64,000 bases of DNA from Clostridium_AD estertheticum_D. Lineage in GTDB: Bacteria > Bacillota > Clostridia > Clostridiales > Clostridiaceae. The notes below the pieces were generated by a model. That model did not search any database and was not told the DNA's origin. It saw only the letters and a program-made list of their open reading frames with translations. Within the stretch, counting starts at the first letter, position 1, and each line of letters begins with the position of its first letter. The DNA is taken from the NCBI RefSeq assembly GCF_018861295.1, contig NZ_JAHLDM010000006.1, forward strand, positions 124,001-188,000, read 5' to 3'. Shown here piece by piece: positions 8,442-17,009 of this stretch. The translations under genes were made by a program, and so were the position numbers.

Positions 8442-10103
8442 ATGAAAAATTTCACGGTTCTTAAGATATTAGATAAATTCCAATTTATATATGTAAAATT
8501 AGGAGTTAACTATAAAGTTATGAGAATGATTCTACAGATAAAATTAACAATGGATGGCAGGCGGGTAAGCAATGTCATGGGAAAAAATAAAAAGAGTGAC
8601 GAGAGCCGAGATAAAAATAATTATTTAAGTTTGCTTATGTTTAATGCTGTTATAAGTATTTTTATTGGTCTAATAATGAATAGTGATATGCCTGCTATGA
8701 AAGCTACAAATATTGTAATAGGTATAAATTTATTTATGATGATTTCACTTATGATATCTGATTTTTCAGCAGTATTATTAGATGTAACAGAGAAAAGTAT
8801 ATTATTACCAAAACCTATAGATAATAAAACTTTTAATGCAGCGAAAACTACCCATATATGTATATATTTATCAGGACTGACCCTGTCATTAAATTTAATA
8901 CCACTCCTTATTGGCACAATAAAATATGGGGCTTTATTTTTCATAGTATTTTTTATAGAAAATATCCTTTCGGTTTTAATAGTTATAACTTTAACATCTT
9001 TATTGTACACCTTAGTTTTAAAGTTTTTTGATGGAGAAAAACTAAAAGATATAATAAACTATTTCCAAATATTATTAGCTTTTGTATTTGCATTTGGATA
9101 TCAATTAGTTGCTAGAGTTTTTAATGTTTCAAATATGAATAGTGAATATATACCTAAGCTTTGGCATGTAATATTACCATCCATGTGGTTTGCAGCGCCA
9201 TTTGGAATATTGATAGATGGTAATAAACAACCTATATTAATGTACTTACTAGTACTTGCGGTAGTGGGGCCGATTGTTTTAATTATGCTTTATTTTAAAA
9301 AGGTAGTACCATATTTTGAAAAGAACCTTGAAAAATTAAATTCTAAAGGAGGAACAGTAAGCAGAAGGAGTGAAAATAGAAAAGAATTTATAGCTGGACT
9401 TGTTTGCAAGGATAATATTGAAAAGAGTATGTTTAAATTTACTCAAAATATGATAGCTACAGAACGAAACCTAAAGCTGAAGGTATATCCAACCCTTGCA
9501 ATGGCAGTATTTATGCCAGTTCTATTTATGTTCATGGACAGAAATGGTAAATCGCTTTTGGATAATATTCAAAATGGTTTTGGTGGGAAGATTCATTTAT
9601 TAATATATATAAGTATATTCTTATTATGTTTTTGTACAGCATTTATAAATAATAGTGATAGTTTTAAGGGAGCTTTTATATACAAGGTATTACCGATAGA
9701 GAATCCGGGAGTAATATTAAAAGGAGCAGTAAAAGGAACTATATTTAAACTTATAATACCACTATATTTGCTGGATTCTATTGTATTCCTAATACTTAAA
9801 GGTCCATCGATAATTATAGACTTAGTGGTAATGTTTTTAGTTCTTTTAATATTATCGTTAGTATATTTTAAATTATCAAATAAGGCAATGCCGTTTAGTG
9901 TAAAATTTGCAACAACAGATAGTGGAAAACTTATAATGCCATCGATAATAACTAGCTTGCTACTTGGCATATTTGCTGGAATTCATATAGCTATTAGAAA
10001 TAATATAATATTTATATGTGTTTACGGAATAGTGCTTTTAATAGTTAATGTAATACTCTGGAAAACTAGTTTTAATGTAAGTTGGAAGGATATAGAAATA
10101 TAA
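8442..10103 (+). CDS. ABC transporter permease, ABC-2 type
   Basis: A 553-residue integral membrane protein with about twelve hydrophobic segments and a charged cytoplasmic stretch near residues 285-345. This size and the spread of helices over two halves suggest two fused permease units. The partner is the ATPase gene two bases upstream; a GAGGTG site overlaps that gene's stop codon. Paired with a single ATPase, the likely job is export of a drug, peptide or lipid-like compound, but nothing in the sequence fixes the substrate. Confidence 0.85.
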   Translation: MKNFTVLKILDKFQFIYVKLGVNYKVMRMILQIKLTMDGRRVSNVMGKNKKSDESRDKNNYLSLLMFNAVISIFIGLIMNSDMPAMKATNIVIGINLFMMISLMISDFSAVLLDVTEKSILLPKPIDNKTFNAAKTTHICIYLSGLTLSLNLIPLLIGTIKYGALFFIVFFIENILSVLIVITLTSLLYTLVLKFFDGEKLKDIINYFQILLAFVFAFGYQLVARVFNVSNMNSEYIPKLWHVILPSMWFAAPFGILIDGNKQPILMYLLVLAVVGPIVLIMLYFKKVVPYFEKNLEKLNSKGGTVSRRSENRKEFIAGLVCKDNIEKSMFKFTQNMIATERNLKLKVYPTLAMAVFMPVLFMFMDRNGKSLLDNIQNGFGGKIHLLIYISIFLLCFCTAFINNSDSFKGAFIYKVLPIENPGVILKGAVKGTIFKLIIPLYLLDSIVFLILKGPSIIIDLVVMFLVLLILSLVYFKLSNKAMPFSVKFATTDSGKLIMPSIITSLLLGIFAGIHIAIRNNIIFICVYGIVLLIVNVILWKTSFNVSWKDIEI

Positions 10104-10133
10104 AATCTAAATAACATACGAGGGGGAATGTAA

Positions 10134-12341
10134 ATGAGAGGTATTGATGATTATCTGAGGCTACAAGAGGAGACAAATAATGAAATTCATCTCATCTTAT
10201 TAGACTTAGAAACAGTAGAGAAAAAAGAGAAAGAGTTAGTATACTTAGAGAATAAAAAAATATTAGAAAAACTTGAGGCTTATAACCTAGGTGTGACAGA
10301 TAAAACTAGAAATGAGTTTGTTGCTTTAAAAAATAGAATTGTTGCAATTACTGTGTCAAACGAAACTAAAAAGTTAGGATTGACTACAGAAATATCAAAT
10401 TTATTCCAAATGGTAAGCAATTTAGAGATGAAGCTAGTTGGACTAGAAACAAAAATTAGTGAGGTTACTACTTTTCAAACACATACTCTTAAGGAACCTA
10501 CTAATGTTCCACAACATTTAAAAGAAGAAAATATAAATCATACTTCAATTAAAAAGCCAGAAGGAAATAGTCTGAAATTAGGTATAGGAGCATTAAACTT
10601 AATTGGTATAATTTTAATCCTTATATCTCTTTCTACATTTGGTAGGGTTGTTTATGTGAATTTTATGTCAAAAGAGATGAAGGGGTTAACCCTATTTGTA
10701 ATACCTATATTAATTTTATTATTTAGTGAATTATACCTACTCAGGAAGAATTACAAATTTTCAAAAGGTATAACGGCCCTTGGAATATCTGGTTTATATA
10801 TAGCAGTAATAATAAATTATTTAGAACTTGAAAATATTTCAGGCATAATAACGCTGGTTATCACGGCATTAATAACTGCTGGGGCAATTTATTTAAGTTA
10901 TAAAAAGGAATCAAATTTACTCAGAATTGTAACTTTAATAGGAGCATATATATGTTTAGTACCTGTAGACAAGATATCATCGGGGCAGTCATATACTTTA
11001 CTTATAATATTAATATTTATAAATATATTAAATATATATTTTCCGCTACAGGAAATTAAAAGTAAAGAAATAAACGTATCATTTGAATTTTACACATCAA
11101 TGTTAGCATTAATCTCTACTATAATTATTGGGGTAAATTTTGATAAGTATGTGTTGACACTATTATATATACTAATAACTCTTATATATAGTGTGCAATT
11201 TATGATTACTTGTAAAAGAAAAGAAAGTACACTTAACTCGATAGGGATACTAATGTATTTTATAATATATCCTTTCTCATCACTATCAATATATATAGAC
11301 ACGACTATTTGGTATGTACCTTTGCTTGCTTACTGTATTATTGGAATTGCAATATTATTAAGGCTAAAAAACTCATCAAAATGGACGGGTTATGTGGGCG
11401 TTGTAATAACTTGCTTAGACATACTTTTTAGATTAAATATAGATTTACACGGCCAATATAGTATCGTCACTATAAGTGTAATATCTGTTTTAGTTTTAAG
11501 TACACTTATGGTTTGGTTAAAGGATAAAAACATTTTTTTAAGAGTTACTCTAATAGGATTAGTGGGTTTAAGTATGTTAAATTGTTTAATTAATATAAAT
11601 AAGTCTATTAGTATAATATATTTAGTATTATATGCAGCTATAATCTATTGTAGTAAAGAGTTTAAAAATAATATAGTGATTATAATGTTTAAATATTTTT
11701 ATTTGCTAATTATAGCAGGGTGGGTATTTAATGAGATAAATAATATAGATATATTTAATAATCTACAATCATTCATAGTGCTTAGTATATTTGTTATATA
11801 CACAGTTGTAATAAACAAATTTGATGTATTAAAGCATGATAACATAAAGATAATGAATTTTATAAGTTTATGTTTTATAGTTTTCTTATGCATTATCTCA
11901 GGTTTATATGGAAATATACAATTTTATTTAACTACAATGCTTATAATATATATTTTAGTATCTATGTTTACTGATGAATATATAGATAACACTAGATTCA
12001 ATTTCAATAATGTGTTAATCGGAGCATTGTTATCAACTTATATTGTAGTGAGATTAAGTTTTATAGTTGATGTAGTATATGAATTTAAACAACTAATGCT
12101 TAGTATATCACTTATGTTAGTTGCTTTTGGTAGTGTATTTTTAGGGTTTAAAATAAATAATCCTCAGCTTAGAAAATATGGCTTAATATTATCGCTTATA
12201 ACTTGTGCTAAATTAATGCTCATAGATTTCTATTCATTTAATTTTATAATTAAGACACTAGTATTTATGATCGTTGGGATAATTGCATTGTTAATATCTT
12301 ACACATTTTCAAAGCTTGAAAAGGAGCATAAAAACAAATAA
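10134..12341 (+). CDS. Large polytopic membrane protein with N-terminal coiled coil, DUF2339-like
   Basis: A 735-residue protein. Residues 1-125 are charged and coiled-coil-like. From about residue 145 the chain is a nearly continuous run of some twenty hydrophobic helices, ending in LEKEHKNK. This layout is that of DUF2339-type predicted membrane proteins of unknown function. The gene follows the ABC permease by 30 bp with a good GAGGGGGAA site, so it probably belongs to the same transcript. It may assist the transporter or be an independent membrane protein. The family name rests on architecture, not on catalytic motifs. Confidence 0.65.
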   Translation: MRGIDDYLRLQEETNNEIHLILLDLETVEKKEKELVYLENKKILEKLEAYNLGVTDKTRNEFVALKNRIVAITVSNETKKLGLTTEISNLFQMVSNLEMKLVGLETKISEVTTFQTHTLKEPTNVPQHLKEENINHTSIKKPEGNSLKLGIGALNLIGIILILISLSTFGRVVYVNFMSKEMKGLTLFVIPILILLFSELYLLRKNYKFSKGITALGISGLYIAVIINYLELENISGIITLVITALITAGAIYLSYKKESNLLRIVTLIGAYICLVPVDKISSGQSYTLLIILIFINILNIYFPLQEIKSKEINVSFEFYTSMLALISTIIIGVNFDKYVLTLLYILITLIYSVQFMITCKRKESTLNSIGILMYFIIYPFSSLSIYIDTTIWYVPLLAYCIIGIAILLRLKNSSKWTGYVGVVITCLDILFRLNIDLHGQYSIVTISVISVLVLSTLMVWLKDKNIFLRVTLIGLVGLSMLNCLININKSISIIYLVLYAAIIYCSKEFKNNIVIIMFKYFYLLIIAGWVFNEINNIDIFNNLQSFIVLSIFVIYTVVINKFDVLKHDNIKIMNFISLCFIVFLCIISGLYGNIQFYLTTMLIIYILVSMFTDEYIDNTRFNFNNVLIGALLSTYIVVRLSFIVDVVYEFKQLMLSISLMLVAFGSVFLGFKINNPQLRKYGLILSLITCAKLMLIDFYSFNFIIKTLVFMIVGIIALLISYTFSKLEKEHKNK

Positions 12342-12440
12342 AAACAAAATATATTTATATGAGTTTGAATGTGGAAAAGAATATCCGCATACATATAATA
12401 TAATATACGATTTAATAATATGAAGGAAGCAGGGTGAATT

Positions 12441-13079
12441 ATGAGTGCAAATAAAAACTGGAATATATTTTTTGATGATGAGGTTAAGGAATTAACAAAA
12501 ATGAATCTACCAGACCCAGAAACCTTAGATTATTATGAGAGGACTAGAAATAGAGAAATTTTTTGGAACTTTGATATTGATGATAGTTTGGTTGATTTTT
12601 CTTTAATGATTATAAAGTGGAATAAACAGGATAAAGGTAAATCGCCTGAGGAGAGAACTCCAATTAAGATATTTATAAATTCTAATGGAGGTGAATTACC
12701 TGCGGTGCTCAATTTCATAAATGTTATACAACTTTCTAAAACACCAGTGTATACAATAGGCCTCGGAAAAACTTACAGTTCGGGTGGATTAATGCTACTT
12801 GCTGGTTCAAAAGGCCACAGATATGTATTTCAGGATACAACAGCACTAATCCATTCTGGTAGTACAGGGGCTATGGGTAATACAGATAAGGTTTTAGATA
12901 ATTTTGAATTTACTCAAAGACAAGAAAAAAGAGTTAAAGATTTTATTGTTGCAAATACAAATATTACAGATAAACTCTATACAAAAAATTATAGAAAAGA
13001 TTGGTGGTTAATGTCTGATGAAATCATTTCACTAGGACTTGCAGATAAAATTGTGACTGATTTAGAGGAGATATTTTAA
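12441..13079 (+). CDS. ClpP-like serine protease
   Basis: A 212-residue protein of the ClpP/crotonase fold. IKIFINSNGGELPAVL matches the ClpP strand-turn segment. Ser113 in TYSSGGLMLLAG occupies the nucleophile site and His138 in TTALIHSG the base site. An Asp in YRKDWWLMSDE lies where ClpP has its third catalytic residue. It is longer at the N-terminus than housekeeping ClpP, with an extra charged segment (residues 1-75). No Clp ATPase lies nearby. It probably degrades specific proteins or peptides on its own or with a distant partner. A TepA/YmfB-like role is an alternative. Confidence 0.8.
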   Translation: MSANKNWNIFFDDEVKELTKMNLPDPETLDYYERTRNREIFWNFDIDDSLVDFSLMIIKWNKQDKGKSPEERTPIKIFINSNGGELPAVLNFINVIQLSKTPVYTIGLGKTYSSGGLMLLAGSKGHRYVFQDTTALIHSGSTGAMGNTDKVLDNFEFTQRQEKRVKDFIVANTNITDKLYTKNYRKDWWLMSDEIISLGLADKIVTDLEEIF

Positions 13080-13100
13080 CTCCATAATATTAGAAATTGT

Positions 13101-13144
13101 TTATAACTAGGGATACTCAACTATAGAGTATTTCATAGTTATAA
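13101..13144. other. Two-part intergenic hairpin
   Basis: TTATAACTA and TAGTTATAA pair, and inside them ATACTC pairs with GAGTAT. No T tract follows, so this is not a standard terminator. It sits between the ClpP-like and VOC genes and could be a processing or binding site. Confidence 0.35.
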
Positions 13145-13190
13145 ATATAATGGGACAAGCAAAAGTGTTAAAAAAACAGGAGGTTTAATA

Positions 13191-13577
13191 ATGAAGTTAA
13201 ATAAAATTCATCATATAGCTATTATTTGTTCAAATTATGAAAGGTCTAAAAAATTCTATGTTAATATTTTAGGATTACATATAATTAAAGAGGTATACAG
13301 AAAAGATAGACAGTCATATAAACTTGACTTGGGCGTTTCTGGAAATTATCAAATAGAATTATTTTCTTTTAAGCAATCACCTAAAAGGCCTAGTTACCCT
13401 GAAGCAAGAGGATTAAGGCATCTTGCTTTTGAGGTGGATAGTATTGATGCAGCAATAGCAGAACTTAATGATAAAAATGTTATTACTGAGGATATTAGAA
13501 TTGATGAGATTACGGGAAAAAGATTTACTTTTTTTAGTGATCCAGATGATTTACCTATAGAATTATATGAAAAATAG
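13191..13577 (+). CDS. VOC superfamily protein (glyoxalase/dioxygenase fold)
   Basis: A 128-residue single-domain protein with two beta-alpha-beta-beta-beta modules. Likely metal ligands are His8 (KIHHIAI), Glu56 (QIELFSF), His77 (LRHLAFEV) and Glu124 (PIELYEK), the standard set for a metal-dependent VOC enzyme. Size and motifs fit the SMU1112c/GloA2-like group often annotated as lactoylglutathione lyase or glyoxalase. The true substrate is unknown, and low-GC anaerobes often lack glutathione. It is a single gene with a strong AGGAGG site and its own terminator. Confidence 0.88.
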   Translation: MKLNKIHHIAIICSNYERSKKFYVNILGLHIIKEVYRKDRQSYKLDLGVSGNYQIELFSFKQSPKRPSYPEARGLRHLAFEVDSIDAAIAELNDKNVITEDIRIDEITGKRFTFFSDPDDLPIELYEK

Positions 13578-13620
13578 AAATAAAACATTAAAATAACTCT
13601 TTAGGTTACATGTACAAATA

Positions 13621-13658
13621 AAAAGATCCCTAAAAATAAAAATTTAGGGGTCTTTTTT
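13621..13658 (+). terminator. Rho-independent terminator after the VOC gene
   Basis: The arms AAAAGATCCCTAAA and TTTAGGGGTCTTTT pair with one G-T position and end in a T run. Confidence 0.92.
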
Positions 13659-13816
13659 AATAACTGATAAACAATAAGTTATTAAACATATTAATTGTCT
13701 CTATTAAATAAGGTCATTTTTATTGGTAATGTGCCAATATATATCTAATTTAGTAAAAGTTTATGATATAATAAGATTGTTATAAAATAAGACTATGGTG
13801 AGTATTAATTTTTAAA

Positions 13817-13848
13817 TTTCAACTTGCCACTTGCCACGTGGGTGGCAC
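13817..13848 (+). repeat. Dispersed hairpin repeat R1, copy 2
   Basis: A 32-bp element ending 20 bp before the response-regulator gene. It matches the element at 15942-15973, just after the partner kinase gene, at 27 of 32 positions in the same orientation. Its 24-bp core matches 1091-1114 on the minus strand at 23 of 24 positions. The core can fold into a hairpin with TGCCAC and GTGGCA arms. Confidence 0.75.
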
Positions 13849-13868
13849 CATGATTAAAGGGGATACCA

Positions 13869-14594
13869 ATGAATGTGTTAATAGTAGAGGATGATATGCT
13901 GCAGAGAAAAAGTTTGAAAAAGATGATACAGCAAATAGATAAAGGTATAAATATATATGAATCTGTTGATAAAGATGAGGCTTTAGAAATTACAAGCATC
14001 TATAGTATAGATGTTTTTTATGTGGATATATGTTTAAATAGTTCATCTGGAGTAGATTTCGCAATAGAGGTTAGAAAGATACCAAAATATGAGTTTAGTT
14101 TTATTATTTTCTTAACAACTCATGTTGAATATTTAACTAAGGCATTTAAAGAAGTGCATTGTTATGATTATATTCTAAAACCATATGATATGGCAGATGT
14201 AGTGAATATGACAAAACACTTTAAAGCGCATATTGAAAATATAAATAAGAAGCCCGAAGTAAAAAGATATGTAATAATTGAAGTTAAAAGTGGTGTCAAT
14301 GTAAAAATATATGTTGATGAGACAATTTTTATAGAGGTATATCTTCGTAAATGTATGATACATACAGTAAATGGTGTTTTTAAAGTTAATAACTTACCGC
14401 TTAGTAAAATCCTTAAGATTATAAATTGTAACAATATAGTTCAGTGTCATAAATCTTTTGCGGTTAACGTTAACTATATAAAGAAAATTGAGAATGTAGA
14501 TAGTAAATTGAGTGAAATTTATTTCGAGAATTATGATGAAAATGCTCCTTTAGGTTATAAATTTAAAAATGCAATAATGGAACAATTTCAGTAA
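13869..14594 (+). CDS. LytTR-family response regulator (AgrA-like)
   Basis: Cytoplasmic transcription regulator of a peptide-sensing type two-component system. Residues 1-120 form a receiver domain with acidic residues in VEDD, the phospho-acceptor Asp53 in YVDICL, and the conserved Lys in YILKPYD. Residues 135-241 form a LytTR DNA-binding domain (YVDETIFIEVYLRKCMIH, then CHKSFAVNVNYIKKIE). A GGGGA site lies seven bases before the ATG. The kinase gene follows 35 bp downstream. AgrB and AgrD genes are absent, so the signal is not evident. The ABC exporter downstream is a plausible target. Confidence 0.92.
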   Translation: MNVLIVEDDMLQRKSLKKMIQQIDKGINIYESVDKDEALEITSIYSIDVFYVDICLNSSSGVDFAIEVRKIPKYEFSFIIFLTTHVEYLTKAFKEVHCYDYILKPYDMADVVNMTKHFKAHIENINKKPEVKRYVIIEVKSGVNVKIYVDETIFIEVYLRKCMIHTVNGVFKVNNLPLSKILKIINCNNIVQCHKSFAVNVNYIKKIENVDSKLSEIYFENYDENAPLGYKFKNAIMEQFQ

Positions 14595-14629
14595 TTAAAT
14601 TGAATTTGTTATGAAAAGGAGCGTGTGGG

Positions 14630-15940
14630 ATGATAGTTGTGCTACAATATGCCTTAGTTAGTTTTATTGAATTGTTTATCTTTATGTTATTATGGTCCAA
14701 ATTTTGCCTTAAGGATGAAAATAATTGGTTGAAAAATATATTTGTAATACTAATAGAAATAATTATACTAATCATAATAAACAAAACAAATGTTTATGTG
14801 GATTTTCTTATTCGATGTGCGAGTATGATTATTTTTATGAAAATTATGTATAAGAGATCATTTATAAGGACAATAGTGGAATTTATAGTATTATCGTGTG
14901 TAAATATGATTTTACAAATAATTCTAATTAGTTGCGCAAATTTAGTTGGATTTTCGTATTCTGGTAAATCTGTAATGAGAATTGTTTTTCTTTCGATAGA
15001 ATTACTTTGTACCATTATTATAACAAGATGCGACTTTAGTAAAATAGCAAAGAAAGTTATCAAATTGGACTCTAAGATACTATATTATTTTGTAATTAAT
15101 TTAGGGTTATATATTATATTTTCTAAATTTATATGGGAATATAATAAAAATATAATATTAGATAATCTCTTAGTATACATTTTTATTATAGTATCAATGA
15201 TATCGTTAAATATATTTTTATATTATTATATAATTAAAATAAGTGAGGATAAAAAGGTTTTAGAAGTTCAAAACATGTACAAGCCTATATTACTTGATAT
15301 AGTAGAAGAGACAAGGCGGAGACAACATGATTTTAAAAATTATTTAAACACTATAAATGCAATAGTACAAGTAAGTAGTGAAAAAGAAGTTAAAAATGAA
15401 TTGAAAAAGTATATTATGTCACTTAAATATTCAAATGAAATTATAGAAGACATCATATATATAGACAATATTATAATTAAGGCTATAATATACAACAAAC
15501 TCTGTGAGGCAGATAGATTAAATGTTAAATTCTTATTTAATGTGACTAATAATTCATTGGATAATAGTTTAAATGATTATGAAATTTCAGATATACTAAA
15601 TAATCTGCTTGATAATGCTTTTCAAGCTGTTAAAAATGGCAAGAAGGATAAGATTGTTATATTAAATATATGTGAAGAAGGAAATGATAATATTGTAGAG
15701 GTTAAGAATAGTGGAAGAACAATAAAACCAGACAATATAGAAAACATATTTAAAAGAGGATTTTCAACTAAAAAAGGTGATAATAGAGGATATGGTCTTT
15801 TCAATATTAAAGAAATAGCTAAAAAAAGAGGGAGTGATATTCAATTATCATTTGAAGATGGTTATACTGTTTTTAAAATGTCATTTAATCAAATATCTAA
15901 AAGAAATAAAAACTTGAAGATAAGTAAAATAAGTTCTTGA
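14630..15940 (+). CDS. AgrC-like sensor histidine kinase
   Basis: A membrane sensor with six or seven N-terminal helices (residues 1-205) and no large extracellular domain, as in peptide-sensing AgrC proteins. The cytoplasmic part carries the phosphorylated His in RRRQHDFKNYL and a GHKL ATPase domain with N box LNNLLDNAFQA and glycine motif GDNRGYGLFNI. It is 436 residues long, normal for the family. AAGGAG precedes the ATG. It would phosphorylate the LytTR regulator encoded upstream. The stop codon lies one base before the second flanking R1 repeat. Confidence 0.92.
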   Translation: MIVVLQYALVSFIELFIFMLLWSKFCLKDENNWLKNIFVILIEIIILIIINKTNVYVDFLIRCASMIIFMKIMYKRSFIRTIVEFIVLSCVNMILQIILISCANLVGFSYSGKSVMRIVFLSIELLCTIIITRCDFSKIAKKVIKLDSKILYYFVINLGLYIIFSKFIWEYNKNIILDNLLVYIFIIVSMISLNIFLYYYIIKISEDKKVLEVQNMYKPILLDIVEETRRRQHDFKNYLNTINAIVQVSSEKEVKNELKKYIMSLKYSNEIIEDIIYIDNIIIKAIIYNKLCEADRLNVKFLFNVTNNSLDNSLNDYEISDILNNLLDNAFQAVKNGKKDKIVILNICEEGNDNIVEVKNSGRTIKPDNIENIFKRGFSTKKGDNRGYGLFNIKEIAKKRGSDIQLSFEDGYTVFKMSFNQISKRNKNLKISKISS

Positions 15941-15941
15941 T

Positions 15942-15973
15942 TTTCAACTTGCTATTTGGCATGTGGGTAGCAC
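15942..15973 (+). repeat. Dispersed hairpin repeat R1, copy 3
   Basis: Begins two bases after the end of the kinase gene, in direct orientation to the copy at 13817-13848 (27 of 32 identical). This is the most diverged copy. The two copies bracket exactly the two-component gene pair. Confidence 0.65.
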
Positions 15974-16020
15974 TGATACTTCCGTTTATGATGAAAAATG
16001 TACGTTATGGGGATTTTATC

Positions 16021-16065
16021 TTGTTTTATATAAAAATTAGAGTAAAATCTAACTGTAAAGTTAAG
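16021..16065 (+). promoter_or_regulatory. Promoter of the second ABC exporter with LytTR-like half sites
   Basis: TTGTTT, 16 bases and TAAAAT form a plausible sigma-A promoter. Directly downstream, TCTAACTGT (reverse complement ACAGTTAGA) abuts AAAGTTAAG. Both resemble the ACAGTTNAG half site of AgrA/ComE-type LytTR regulators. Here they are inverted and adjacent rather than the usual spaced direct repeat, so the operator reading is tentative. Confidence 0.4.
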
Positions 16066-16084
16066 TTACATAAGGAGGCATATT

Positions 16085-17008
16085 ATGACTAATGAAGTAT
16101 TAAAAATCGATAATCTTAAAAAAATAATTGGTAAGCGTACAATAGTTTCAGATATTTGTTTTGAACTTGAAAAAGGAGAAATATTTGGGTTTCTAGGACC
16201 TAATGGAGCTGGAAAATCCACTACTATTAAGATGATAGTTGGATTATCAAAAATTACTGAGGGAAGTATTTACGTGGGTGGATGCTCGGTAAAAGATGAT
16301 TTTAAAGGAGCAATGCGCAATATTGGGTGCATAGTTGAAAATCCAGACATGTATAAATATATGTCTGGCATTGATAATCTTAAAATATTTGCAAAAATAT
16401 ATGAAGGTGTAGATGAGGCACGAATAAATGAGGTGGTGAAAATTGTTGACCTTGAAAGGGCAATAAAGGATAAGGTAAAAACTTACTCATTAGGTATGAA
16501 GCAGCGGTTAGGAATTGCTCAAGCACTACTTCATAGTCCTAAACTTCTTATACTTGATGAACCTACAAATGGGCTTGATCCAGCAGGAATTAAGGCAATG
16601 CGAGAGCTGCTTCGAAAGTTAGCATCAGAGACTGGTCTTACAGTACTTGTATCTAGCCATATATTAGGTGAAATGCAGCAGATGTGCGACCGTGTTGGGA
16701 TAATAAATAAAGGTAAAATTATAACGATAAAATCAGTTGAAGAACTCCTTAACATGACAAAGGTTGATGATAAAACAATTATAGTATTAGAATCGGATGA
16801 TAATGATAGGGCCGTTTCACTTCTAACAAGCATTAATATAAATAGTAGTCTATTAGGTGATGGAGTACATATTGAAACAACGAAAGAGCGTGTACCTGAA
16901 ATAGTTACAACATTAACAACTGCTGGTATTGCTATTTTGGGTATGGATAAACAAGAGACACAATCACTTGAAGATGTATTTATGAAGCTTACAGGGGAGG
17001 GCAAATAA
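16085..17008 (+). CDS. ABC transporter ATP-binding protein, BcrA-like
   Basis: ATPase subunit of an ABC-2 exporter of the bacitracin/lantibiotic resistance type. The 307-residue chain has Walker A (GPNGAGKSTT), signature (TYSLGMKQRL), Walker B (LLILDEP) and the switch His (VSSH). A C-terminal domain of about 85 residues is typical of the BcrA/NatA group. AAGGAGG precedes the ATG. The permease gene starts two bases after its stop codon. Its position directly after an AgrAC-like pair fits control by that system. The exported compound is unknown. Confidence 0.93.
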   Translation: MTNEVLKIDNLKKIIGKRTIVSDICFELEKGEIFGFLGPNGAGKSTTIKMIVGLSKITEGSIYVGGCSVKDDFKGAMRNIGCIVENPDMYKYMSGIDNLKIFAKIYEGVDEARINEVVKIVDLERAIKDKVKTYSLGMKQRLGIAQALLHSPKLLILDEPTNGLDPAGIKAMRELLRKLASETGLTVLVSSHILGEMQQMCDRVGIINKGKIITIKSVEELLNMTKVDDKTIIVLESDDNDRAVSLLTSININSSLLGDGVHIETTKERVPEIVTTLTTAGIAILGMDKQETQSLEDVFMKLTGEGK

Positions 17009-17009
17009 A

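Noticed and set aside
16531..17004. A 157-codon open frame on the minus strand inside the BcrA-like ATPase gene
   Set aside because: It is antisense to a certain gene, lacks a ribosome binding site and has low-complexity Ser/Ile/Val composition typical of a shadow frame. The same holds for the antisense frames at 25661-26065, 9593-9970 and 8621-9010.
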